A DNA stretch of 64,000 nt. Origin: Sclerurus mexicanus. Its lineage: Eukaryota > Chordata > Aves > Passeriformes > Furnariidae. A program made the position numbers and the translations under genes. The notes beneath the pieces were generated by a model. The model was not told the DNA's origin. It made no database searches and saw nothing but the letters and a program-made list of their open reading frames with translations. Below are positions 23,855-35,714 of this stretch, one piece after another. The stretch spans positions 186,319-250,318 of the forward strand of contig VWZF01005254.1 in the NCBI GenBank assembly GCA_013396755.1, in the 5' to 3' direction. Every line of letters starts with the position of its first letter. Position 1 is the first letter of the stretch.

Positions 23855-24475
23855 TGTCACATATTTTGCTGAGCTACAATACTGGAACAAAGGGCAGATG
23901 GCCTGAATCATGTTGTAGACTGAACAATGCTGAGAAATTGTGGGTTGATATAAAGACAGTTGTTAAACACAGGAAAAAAAATGGGAAAAAAAAATGGAGA
24001 AGTGGGACAGGGACAGAACAAGACACACTCAAAGGGTTGGAGGGGGCAAGAAAAGAAAATTACACACAAAAAAAAAACCACCAAAAAACAGACAAAACAA
24101 AACACACACAAAAAACAACAACAACAAAAAATTGTTAAGTGCCATCACATCTGACTGATACTTATCATCAGTTGTTTGAAATCCAGCCATTCCCCAAGGA
24201 CTGGCATCCCCAGCAAACTTCCCCTCCCAGTTTTTATTGCCAAGCACAATGTCATATGGTATGAAATACAGTCAGTTCGGGGGTCAGTTGTCCCAGCTGT
24301 GACCACTCCCAGTTCTTGTGCACTCCCAGGCCCCTGACTCACTAGACGAGGTGAGGAGCAGAAAAAGCCTTCAGTCTGCATAAGCGCTATTCTGCAGTGA
24401 CTAAAACATCCCTGTGATTTCAATGGCCCCATACAAGCCATCGTTAAGATAATTAACTCTAGCACATACAGGACA
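23855..24475 (-). mobile_element. Solo LTR of an ERVL-type endogenous retrovirus (reverse)
   Basis: On the minus strand the unit starts at 24475 with TGTCCTG. It then has 'CTAGAGTTAATTATCTTAA' (24462-24444), 'GGGATGTTTTAGTCACTGC' (24412-24394), 'GGGAGTGCACAAG', and 'CATACCATATGACATTGTGC'. These match, block by block, the 5' half of the LTR at 8524. An A/T-rich box GGCAATAAAAACT (24242-24230) sits where the other copy has its TATA box. Downstream, 23960-24130 is T-rich on the minus strand, and the expected ATTAAA polyadenylation signal before 'CTGTCTTTATATCAACCCA' has decayed to GTTTAA. The 3' limit is approximate. No internal retroviral region is present. The 3' half is a different variant from the copy at 8524. 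Confidence 0.8.
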
Positions 24476-27400
24476 GTAAGAGGTTCCGTATTTCCTACTT
24501 GTTTGCCTTATAGTAAAAAGACCAGTTGTCTCAAAATGACAGTAAAGAAGTGAACAGGAAAGAACTGAATACAAAAGATAAATGCAGGAATTTATATTCT
24601 GTCTTCCTCTTTACTCATTACTATCATACGCATCTGTACAGAAAAATAAAGCCTTCTCCCCTCTCTTGGCTGCTAATACAGGCTTTGGAAAATCTATCTT
24701 TATATCTCTACAACTAAATTTCCAGCACAAGAATGTAAGGACGTGGCAATAACTAACAGCAAAGTAGTTGACATGGCAACAGCAAATAGCCAGAAGATCT
24801 TGTGCAGTCTCTCAAGATGGAAAAGTTTGATTTTCCTCAGTAGGGAAGGAAGAAAAAATATCTTTAACTTTACATACATACTATTGCTTCTTTTAGAATT
24901 AGCAGTGAAATTATAATGAACAGCAGTGTTAGCACTGTAAGTGAGAAATTATTTACTTAGAGGGCTATGTTCATTACTCTTGTTTGCTGCCAGCCTTAGC
25001 ATTCGGGATATTAGATTTGCCTTAACCTCTAAGGATATATTGAAAGGGTATGACAGGCGAAGACATTAGTCTTCTGTGCAGCCTCAAAATAACACTTACT
25101 GGACCATTCTGTATTGAGACTTTTCTTTCAGTAATGCATTTATGATTAAAAAATTATCTTGCAAATATGAAAAAATACTGTTCAATTCCTTTCCCGTCTG
25201 CATGTAAAATCTGGAAGTCTACTCCTTAATAATGTATACCAATTTTACTGTATATTGTACAGCAAACTTTCTTTGCTATAAATGAGAGAGTAATCTAAAT
25301 GCACTTAGAGTGCACTCAACTTTTACCTTTTGTCATGACTGAAAATGCGTTTTAACATCCTACATCTCCATTCCTACTTAATGCATCTACAAATTAAAAT
25401 GAAACAGAAATAATATCTGAATATCTCTGATGAAATCGTTACCTACTCCAGGCTCTGATGTTCACATTGTGTAGTACCTTGCTTTCAGCTTGATCCAAAC
25501 CCCACTAAAAGCAATGGGATACAGTGGAGTGTTTACTAAACTGATTTATTGATTCTTGAAAGGTTGAAGTTCATAATTAGTGAAAATACTATCTTAGACA
25601 CACTTCTGAGATTTAAATAACATTGGGATGTGTAACAAAGCTGAAAGTGACATGCAAATCTTTTTTTCATCGTATTTTAGTTATGTTTTTTAATTGTTGG
25701 ATGAAAGTAACTACCTTCCTGTACTTTAGCTTTTTCTTCTCGAGGATCTAATTTTTAATTGTTCTAGCCCTAGTTTTCTCTTTCTTTTAACCTGGAGCTG
25801 TTGGGGTTTACTTCCCCAATTTTTTATGAAGTACGTTTGCCATCGTGGCTAATTGCATTACAAAACTGGCTTTAAGAAACCAAATACACACTCTAGAATA
25901 GACTGGAACATCAGAAGAAGTGTGTTATGCAAAAATAGGGCAGAGAACTGTTTAGCATTTTTGCAGCAGAGTGAATAAATATTGAAAAGTTCAAACAATT
26001 TGAATAAAACATGATTCCTGGAGGAGTAGCAACTCATGAATTTTCCACCGCTGTCACTACTATATTCTTTGTCCATTTCTTTTGCTTCTGACAAGACTGA
26101 TTTTCGACAGATATTGGTAGTCCAAATATGTCCTGAATAGAATATGAGCTCCTGGCTATAAAATTCAAATTCATTTTGAGTGAGAGATATCAAAAATGAG
26201 GAGACATTGTCCTCACTGGACAATGGTCTGCTACATTTCAGCAGAGAGATTTGTCCATTTCCATCTATGGTTGAAATTTGTTTTTCCCACTTCTTTGAAT
26301 GTTTGTAGGAATGGAAACTTCTGAACATGTAGAACCAGTACCTTCAAAAAAAATTATGTTTGCTGGCATAGATAGCAATGGACCTTCTGAAAATCAAACT
26401 CAGGTTGTCCATATAGTTGCATTTCTAATTTTATTGGAAACGTTTTTATCTGAAATCTAATAGTACCTTATTATTTCTTGTACAGGAGTGCCTATATAAA
26501 TAATTATAGTTATGTATGTATATATAGTTATGTAGATATATGAATTGCATACATAATTTGGCGTTTTGACTCACTGTTCAACTACTTGGTCCATAAAACT
26601 AAGTGGACTTTGGAAAGGGAACAGCTACTGACTGCAAATTCTTATTCCATATCAGTATAAGCCACATTTGGCTAAACCCAGGAATTTTTATCTGTACATT
26701 GCTATCCTCTCCTCTCATTCTTTCCCATCTCCTCCCCTTCATGTTGATTACTGCTTCATTCCTTCCTGAGAAATTAATTTTATTTATAAAACAAATATTT
26801 TGAAATTCAAGATAAAGTAAGTCTGTGCAATTCATTTAGATCTGGTATCTAAATAGAAAAGTTATTAAAAATATGTTTTTGGAAATGGCACATAATTTTC
26901 AGTATGTTCTACTGTTTGTATTGAATATGGTACAAAACAGGGCAAAAAGTATTAGAAGTAAGACTCAAAAGAACACTTGTCTGTGGTGGTCCTTTGGTTC
27001 TTTTTGGTCCTCCATTGACATGCTGTGATGTAAGAAGATTTTAGTTCATTGTGAAGATATCAGTGATTGATCCATTTTTCAGAAATTTCTTAAAAGGAAC
27101 TACTGTCTTATAAATTTGGCTGCTCTAACTCTTACTTGAAAGATGAGATCTAATGTCAGAGATTGATGGTGCTACTTTTTACTTCTTACTAAGCATTAAA
27201 GGCTCAGCTTCACTCTGGTTCAGTTATAGCAGTCACTGGCACCTGAAGCCTAGGAGATACCACTGGCATAAAAGAAGACCTCGTGGTAGCATACTATTTA
27301 CAAAATTAAGCAGATCCATGCAGGAAGAAAACGGGTTGTATATATACTTCTCTGTAACACCCTTGTTTAATAAGACAAAGAAGCAATTGACTTTCACTTC

Positions 27401-28609
27401 TAATATGCTGCTTTGCATTTGATGGAAGCAAGTTTCTGTGAGCGCCATAACTGAATCCCTCTGGAGTCTTTGTGTATGTGTGTCTATGCAGCAGCCTTTG
27501 ACAGACTAAAAAGTTTTAGTTCAGTATTGTTCTGCCCGGGTTTTATGGCATATTTACAGATGATCTACCACACAGCTTCCTGTACTGCGATGAGGCATCA
27601 TCTGTTAGTCTTCAAGCAATTGTACTTCCTGCTGGTTGCAACTTCCTCCTGCGTTTTTTGACCAGAAAAACTGTGGAGACTCTCAAAAAAAAGCCCCATA
27701 TGTGTTGTCTGACTGTTATTGCTTTATATCAGATGTTTACTACAATTTATGGGTTTTCTAGGTATACTCATAATGGTAGAAGAGCTACCAGAGGAGCAAA
27801 CAGCAGCAACATACAAAATAGTCTAGCAATATTAGAACAGAGAGAAATAGACCAAAAAGAGATGTTTGATCATAATATATGCAGAGTTGTTCACAGTGGC
27901 TGAATAAACAAAGACCAAGATTTGAAATCTACAATTCAGAATAAGGTAATGCCTCCAAGAAGCAATTGCAAATACAGCATTAAAACAACTCATTGACTCC
28001 TGTGTATTGACCTAATATTGACTTTACTTAAGATTAAGCTTCCACAAATTGGCTGGGGAAAGAAATGGAAGCATACAGGTTTCTGATTGGAATATTCCTG
28101 TGTATGCACTAATTCAGCAAAACACTGTTTACCTTTATGCATAGTTTCTCTGTATCAACGTCTCAGCCCCTGATGGACTAAAAGTTGATTATTTCTGAGC
28201 AGATGAGTTCATTTTGGTCTGCTGGTGTATACTCAGAAGGCAAGTAGTTTGAAAGAGAATCCTGATTTTGAGAGATTATCTACATCAACATCTTTATTTG
28301 AATGACATGCTAAGGATTTTCAACAGTTCCTTAAATTACTTGAATGAGACTCACATAGCATACAGTTGCATCCTTAAATAATTTAAAACATGATGAATAC
28401 TTAAATTCAATAAAATTTGCATTGTTTTTTATAGTTTTTTATCTGAGCAGGGCAAACACAAATCCCATTATCACAGTATTGTTGCATGAGAAGTATGCAC
28501 ACAGAGATTGACAGACATGGCAATATTGTTTTCAACAAAATGGCCCTTTAAATAAATACATTCAGAAAACCACTTACAAGCCATTATTTCATCATGAAAT
28601 TATTGTATG
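24476..28609. other. Unannotated AT-rich DNA with one 156-codon open frame
   Basis: No recognised gene. The longest non-repeat open frame of the window, 26328-25858 on the minus strand, encodes 156 residues with a hydrophobic C-terminal third and no known domain. Given base composition, an open frame this long is only mildly unexpected over 64 kb. A TATG/TA-rich run is at 26505-26545. Confidence 0.45.
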
Positions 28610-29005
28610 TTTTTTGTGGGCTTGACACTACTGTAAACTTCTAGGAACTGCAGCACAGGGAGTCCCTTTCCAGTTGAACAAAAACATGGCAGGTTGGGGA
28701 ACCTGTTGGCCATTGTTCATTGTCTTGTTCTCTTCTGTGAGAATTTTTGCATGTGAATCATTCTCTCTTTTTGTATGCTTTTGTTATTAATATTGTTGCA
28801 CTTAATGTTTGTTTTCTTATCTCAATGCTGTTTCCAGTAAATTGCTCTTATCCCAACCTGTGATCCCTGCTTTTTGTGCCTCCAATTCTACTCTCTAGCC
28901 ACCTGCAGATTGGGAGTGTGGAAAAGGGGTGAGGGGAAGTGAGTGAGCAACAGTGTGGTTTGCAAAGCCTCTATTGGAGAACTAAGTTGGGGAGTACCTT
29001 TGCTA
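28610..29005 (+). mobile_element. ERV LTR, related at its 3' end to ERVL-type LTRs
   Basis: The 3' part, from 'CTCTTATCCCAACCTGTGAT' (28846-28865) through 'TGTGCCTCCAATTCTAC' (28876-28892) and 'GGGGAAGTGAGTGAGC' (28933-28948), parallels the post-polyadenylation region of the ERVL-type LTR at 8524. The 5' part contains 'AACATGGCAGGTTGGGGAA' (28683-28701), which I associate with a different avian ERV LTR. A normal AATAAA is missing; CAGTAAATTG stands in its place. Boundaries are approximate, no internal region is seen, and no TATA box is clear. Confidence 0.6.
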
Positions 29006-32000
29006 ACTATAATAAGCAATCAGTTATTTGAGGGAATTTTGCCATTTAATTTATGCTAACTTTTTTTTTTTTAATTTTCTGTTTTTCCACAGTCCTGGAG
29101 ACTTCTTTGCTTTGCTAAGGATGGTGTTTTTCATAATTTGAAAACCAAATAGTATAAGAAATAGCAAATGGACTAAGAAACAGTAGTCATTTCAGAGTGG
29201 AAGGGAACTGTAGTGATCAGTGAGTTTGCACTTTATTATTCTATTTGTTTTAGGTAGGCATTTTTAACTAACGAGGGATTTGGATGAAGGCAAATGGAGG
29301 ATAGAGAGTGCTTTGTTCCAAAGGTCAATATGAAAGCAACCCTAAAACAGAGAAGTGTTTTAAAAAAGAAAAGAAAGTGAAAAGCTCAGTCAGCATGAGG
29401 GATGTGAAACAGATCAGAGAAGGAAAAATAAAAGTGTTTGAATGGAAATTAGCTCCATTCATAGCAGAGAAATCAGGCTTATTTTTAAGCAAGACACATA
29501 AAAAGGCATCTGAAGAAAGTAATCTGGATCAAGGTGCAAAGAAGGTGACTGTGTCAGACCTATTGTTTACAATAGAAATGGTAGTAGGCCATGAGCACAT
29601 TAGCAAATGAGCATCACTGGAAAAAAGGTAAAACTATACAGCAGGTTGCACACTACTATAATTATCTGCAGACTTTTCCACTTCATAAAGCTCTTGCTGC
29701 AATGTACCATGCAATAATATCTCTACCATAAACTCTTTAATTGGGATTGCAATGGACAGTTTTTTCTCTAAATTTGTGACATTTATTGCTTACTACTCTG
29801 TTCCTCTACTAAGATTTTGGTAATGTTTTGTTCTTTACACCTTTGTTTTCACTGATATATGATGAATGTAACCCCAAATAACATTGGCAGTTAGTATTTT
29901 TAGCATGCTCCCTCTTCCCAAAACACTTTTCTCAAGGCTCATTAATTGCCATTTGTGATTACTTCTGAAAATGTGTTTGGCTATCTGGAGTTTCATATGA
30001 GTGTTATTATATAATCCAGCATCAGGTTAGCAACTTTGCTGGTATCTGCTTTTCAAAGACTTCCATCTTTATTTGTAAGGTGACAAAGAAGAAAGGTATT
30101 TATTCAGCTTCCTCTCGTTACTATTTTAATGCCTACTTAATTCATGAAATGATGATTTTGACTTTACAATAAGGGTAGCATCAAAACACCTGAAACTTTA
30201 GCAGCTGCTTCCAGTAATTTAAATTCCACTGCTATCTGTCCAGAGAAATGTGCTTTACTACCCCAGTATAGACTAAACAGATGCAACAGCATAATGTATC
30301 CCAGTTAAATGCCATTTCTGTCCAGGTATTTTGCCTCCTAACTAAAGATATGATGCATAGGAATTGTTAAAGAGTGTGTTATCACCAAATGTAAACAAGA
30401 GCACAGTTGGTTTATTCCAGCTATAAAACTGAATTCCTAGTAAAAATATCTCATCTATATTTCATCAATATCACAAACAATTAAAAACTAATCATATCTA
30501 AATTAATGGAATGCAGTTTTATTCAATGCCTTCAGATCATTAATTCACTAGACCCTCAGTTTATGAAATCCTGAAACATTTTTTTGAAGTACTAAGGTAC
30601 TTAGCTATTTAGCAGTAAGGTATTCAATAGGAGGAAACTGAAAATATCAGTGTATGTCAGTACCTGTCATTTAGAAATAAGGAATTTTTAACATTGTCTA
30701 ATGTTTTGGACTATGCTAAAGTTATTGGAATGACTAAACATTGTTTGTGTCTGCTTGTAACTATGTAAAGAAGGGAACACTAAAATAGACAACAGCCAAA
30801 ATGACAACCAGTTCTCTCCATCTTGTACTTGTAATCAGCTTGAATTTGAAAGAAATGCTCTATTCACTTATAATGAGAAAAAAAAACCAAACAAAGCCCG
30901 ATGAAATAATGAGGTGTATTTGGCAAAATTGTGTTTAATCATTAGTTCATGTAAACTGGCAACAACAGGAGGAGTTCTATTGAGGAGTCGTGGAATACCT
31001 GGTATTTAGAACACAGCATCAGCTCATTAGACATCTACACAGAGTTGTACTGAAATATAAAAAGATATTCTTTAAGAAGTCTTTTGCCATGCCACTAGGC
31101 TAACATAATTCAATGGATTTGCTGACTTTTGAAATTTTGCCTTCAGGTATTGCTCACTTTAAGAAACAAAGTCAGTCACTGGGATGATGCAAGAATGTTT
31201 TCTCTTTAAAAAAGTTAAGTCCTTCTGACACTATTGCAAAATTCCTTTCTTGATTCCAAAACACTGTTTTGATTAATTGACCTTTCCACAGGTATTGTAT
31301 CTGTATTCTTGTGAGATTTGTGTACCTTCAGTGTACCAATATGCAATGTTAAATTGGGATCTCAGCTTGTTCATTTCTTTCCTTTTCTGATATATGTCAG
31401 TGAATTCTTCACAAAATAACAATTCCACTGTAAACCACCTGTCCAAAATCCTAGAGATGATTTTAAGACAGAAAGTAATAATTTTTATTATGTAACCAGT
31501 GACATTCTCAACAAAACCATGACCACAAATATAAAAGGACTTTGCTTTCTGATTGCTGTGGTTTGTTTGGTTTTTTTTACAATCTACATACTGCCTTTGG
31601 GGCTAAAAGGAAGCAAGTTGTAAATGATGTATGAAATAAAACACAGAATTCTGCTAGAAAATGAGTTTTGGAGAAAAAAAAAAAGCCTGATTGTTAGCAT
31701 CCTTTAAAAAGAAAAGAAAGCAACTTATTTCTAGGATTTATAATGTTGTGAATAAAGTGATGGTACTGGGGAATACAAATGAGAATTGATTAAGTAAATG
31801 ACAAGGAGACTTAAAGCAACTACTGATGAAAAAATATTGGAACAGATGACTTATTTTAATAGAGTCATCTATAATAGGTACCAAATTATAAATTACTCTT
31901 CTAAGCTTTATCATTCTTTATTATTCAGCCTACATTGTAGAAACAATCCTGGTGTGATGTAGATATTATTTAAAAATGTGCCTTCTATTGTTTTACAGAT

Positions 32001-34324
32001 GGAGCATTGCTTTCTTCTTTCTAGAAATAGCTTTGATATGCTGCTTTTAAAGGAATTTAAAAATTATTATAAATTATTATCAAATTGTAATAATTACTAT
32101 AATTATTATTACTACACAAATTATTATTCATGCTATATTAATAGTATTATTAAAATTATAAGAAACTTCAAAATCATTTTCATTTTTAAAAAAACACAGC
32201 ATTGTAAGACAGACAGAGATGCCCTTTGAGGCTATCCAGGGTAGCTTGACATTGACTGCTAAAACAGGGACTATAAAAGAGAATATTGAAAACATGCAAG
32301 TGAAGTATGTGGGCAACACATAACCTTTCTGGTGCTACAGACCTGCAGACACTGAGTTCTTTTATTTAATGGCTTTACATGGAAACACACTACTAAGCTA
32401 CTCACTGATGGTTTTGTTGGAGAACAAGTATAATATGAAAGGTCAGTATTTTGCATGTTTGAAACTCAGTCATTTTAAAGTATAAATACTGATACTTTAG
32501 CACTGTGAAGTGTGGGATGAAGATGTGTTCTAATATCTAACCTGGAAGATAGACACATTCCCACATGCATAGACACATTCTGACCCCAAGTGCAGAATGC
32601 TAATTACAAGTCCAACTTTAAAACCTCTGAAGTCTTCTTCATGGGACATTTCCACACTTCAGTAACAACTATGCATCTCTGTAAGTTAATAATGTGTGAT
32701 GCCAGCTATTTAATTCAAAATCAGACCAGGTAAATCCCCACTAGCTTCCTACCTCTCGATTGTTCTGTAGGCATAGGCTGGCACAGTTCCTGAGTAGCCA
32801 GATGTGTACAGAAAGCTTGAAAAATGGTAATAGTCAGAAGGAAATTGATGCAGATAGTAATCTTATCGTTAGAAATGTTTTGGGTGAACAAGTTAACACA
32901 TGGAAAAATAGTAGTTTTTCAGTGATCCTTGGGAATCATGAGTGGCTCCTAAATTCATCATTGCCCTAAATATGAGTGCTTTTGGGACAGTACTTTCCTC
33001 ATTCCACAGGGCCTGTTTTCAGGCTATATAGGTCTGGAATAAAACTGCTACACTGAAGTACCAGGTTTGGTTCTGGAGAACTTCACAGCTGGGCATGCAA
33101 TACAAGGCAGGGAGCAATGCACCATTTGCAAACTGAAAGATTTAAAGATACCGTTTTTCACTTACCTTTACAGGAAATATTTAATAGTGAAAACCTACTT
33201 ATTAGCTCCTAATGAATACCTGAAGGAGGAGAAATTCTGTTGCCTAAACACGGTCATTAATCACCGAGCATGGTGAGAACAGTCTTTCATGAAATTTAAA
33301 GGGACTGGTGGTTGAAATTTTGTTGATTTCTAGGTAAAAAATGGCCTGCTAAATCTTTATTCTTTATGCCATATACCATATGACATATGTACATATCAAA
33401 CTCACATTCATTATTACTTTGACAGGAATATGGTGGGATGCCAGATTCCTTTTCAGAAAAGTGGATACATAGACTGTCATCCAAATTTTGTTCTCCACTA
33501 GTATCTAATTCCCATATTTTAAGTAAATGGTATAGCTCATGTGTCACGCAATACTCTTGAAACTCTTTCTATCAAGTCAAACATAACATTTACAAACTTA
33601 ACAGCTAGTGACAAGAAAGTGGCATTAAATCCTCATTCCAAGTATGACAAAATGTATATCAACACATCTCAAGCTCAAAAATGTCTTAAAAAGACACAGT
33701 TAAATGAGTTTACCTCCTCTGCACATTAATTGAACAAACATTATAAGATTTATTACTTAATTATACCATTAACTGAAAGCTTGTGTCTTACTCTATACTT
33801 AAAGCATTATCTTAAATTTATTTTTCTTCCTGAAATAGCAAAGCATGTAATTATCTAAGCTTCTCAATACTACCATAACTTTCTGTATGTGTAATTAAAA
33901 TATTAATACAGGCAGGCATAAGTGTGTATATATATATATAATATTATTTGAAGTATAATATGCATACAATATCTTACAGTTATTCTTGAAATGCTCAATA
34001 ATGCTATTTGATGTCTATTTGTATTATATGGCATAACCTACCCATTCAAAAAGACAATAAACATTCTGACTTTAATTCAAGTGTTGATGTGATATAAATT
34101 GTTACTTGCCATAATTTGGAATACCAGAAAAAACTGAATTCACCATGTCAGTATCTAAATTTCTTGATTTAATTAACATATGGCAAGTTAGCAATTTCCA
34201 GTTTAATACTGTTTAGACACATGATACTGACTTGTGGTTAAACAAAGTGGCTTGAGACAAGTTCACATACATGAAGATTTCTTAAGAAGGAAGCTTTGTT
34301 GAAGGAATATTAAAAACAAGAATT
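29006..34324. other. Unannotated AT-rich DNA
   Basis: No gene or transposon was recognised apart from the ATT/TAA run listed separately. Small open frames at 29308-29610 (+) and 33547-33296 (-) have no recognisable domain. A short (TA)n occurs at 33927-33941. Confidence 0.5.
32055..32165. repeat. Imperfect ATT/TAA trinucleotide region
   Basis: About 110 bases are dominated by TTATTA and AATTAT units broken by short inserts. It reads as a decayed (ATT)n microsatellite and contributes an N/Y-rich artefact frame. Confidence 0.8.
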
Positions 34325-34378
34325 GGGTGAGAGAGGGAAAGGGTAAGGGGAGAGGAGGGAGTGAGAGAAGGGAGGTGC
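34325..34378 (+). repeat. Purine (GA)-rich tract
   Basis: Fifty or so bases are nearly all G and A on the + strand (GAGAGAGGGAAAGGG, GGGGAGAGGAGGG). Such polypurine tracts are low-complexity sequence and can form triplex DNA; here no function is shown. Confidence 0.75.
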
Positions 34379-34989
34379 TCTTATAGCTGACTGGAGCATG
34401 CTTAAATCAAGAGCAGGTTCTGCATGCCACAGACTAGGAGATCCATTGTAGCAGCACTATTGGGGTCTGCAGGTACAAGAACATGGAAGTAACAACACAA
34501 GAGCGGTTGCATGAGAACAGCAGGGGAAAACACTCTCTTGGAAGCTTGGGTGAAGGGTTATGGAGCTGGATGTGGAAGGCAGCCCATGGATGTGAAGATA
34601 GAAGGCCCTTAACAATATAGAAGGCAAAGCCACCTAAGGCAATGTACAGCACATCTCAAGCCAGTGGGGACTGTTTTTTTATGGGGCTAAAGCTGTTCCT
34701 GAAATAATTTAGACTGTCTCTGTCTGCATGTGATTCCTGGCTAATTTATGAGTATATACAAGGTACAGTGGAGGAGGATAGAGAGGAACAGCATGCTCAC
34801 CCTTTCTCTGCAGGGACCCATGCCATAGCTCCAGCCCCTCTCTTTTTGGAAAGTGATTCTCATGGCTGTTACCTCTAGGAAACCTCATACAAAGACTTTT
34901 TGTCAAGCTGCAAGGAAGCAACTGCCTGTCTGGGACCACCTTGGGAAGGTCCACCCTTTCCCCCACCCCCTTCCCACCCTGTTTCCTGA

Positions 34990-35714
34990 CTGGAATTTGC
35001 CTGTGATGGAAACTTGAGATAAGATTATTGTCTAATTATCTCAAGTATGATGAGAAGTAAACACGACTCAGGAAAGAAGAATGTATCTGTGTTAAGAATC
35101 AGACCTGGCTGAGTTCAGCAGTTGGTTGGGAAGGAGGGTTTTGGGTGTGTGATGGTGAAATCTCTCCACATCAAACTGAAGGAGTAAACCCCCCATTTCA
35201 GAAAGACCCTGTACACACTTGACATTCCCATGAGATGCACCTCAGAAGGGGTCATAAACCATCAAAGATCAACAAAGTGACTCCCCCCCCTCAAATCATT
35301 CCTGAGGCCTTCCACCACCAGAGGACTGCACATGATCCAAGTGATGCAACAAATCCAGAGCCTGCCACAAGAGATTACAAAGCTCCCCCAGCAGGGGAGG
35401 TGCCTGGGCATCTCCTGAATGTATATTAATCCATTGGACTCTATGTTTTGCAGGACCCTCACCTAGAAGACTAGAAGAAGAGAACCCACAGGACACTGCT
35501 GGATTTCGCAGAGTGGTGATACATTTTCTATTTAGTCTCCCTGTCACTCTCTTTCTCCGCACCCCCAACTCTTTTTCCTATTTCTTTCATTGTCTCTTTC
35601 TGCCTCACATTTACTGTTAAATAAAATCCATATTATTGATTATGGCATATGGTCTTGTTTGCACCTTAATTCGGGCAGAGACATTTCTAATAATTTTAAT
35701 AACAGATCATAACA
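34990..35714 (+). mobile_element. LTR-like element of an avian endogenous retrovirus
   Basis: The 3' end has the layout of a retroviral LTR: CT-rich 'CTTTCTCCGCACCCCC', then 'TTACTGTTAAATAAAATCC' with AATAAA (35620-35625), then 'GGTCTTGTTTGCACC' and 'TAATAACAGATCATAACA', ending in CA at 35714. The region upstream to about 34990 is less AT-rich than its surroundings and continuous with it, but I cannot fix the 5' border; it could lie further left, since 34700-34990 is also atypical. No internal coding region flanks it. A 90-codon minus-strand frame at 35568-35296 is antisense to the LTR and not a gene. Class assignment is uncertain. Confidence 0.6.
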
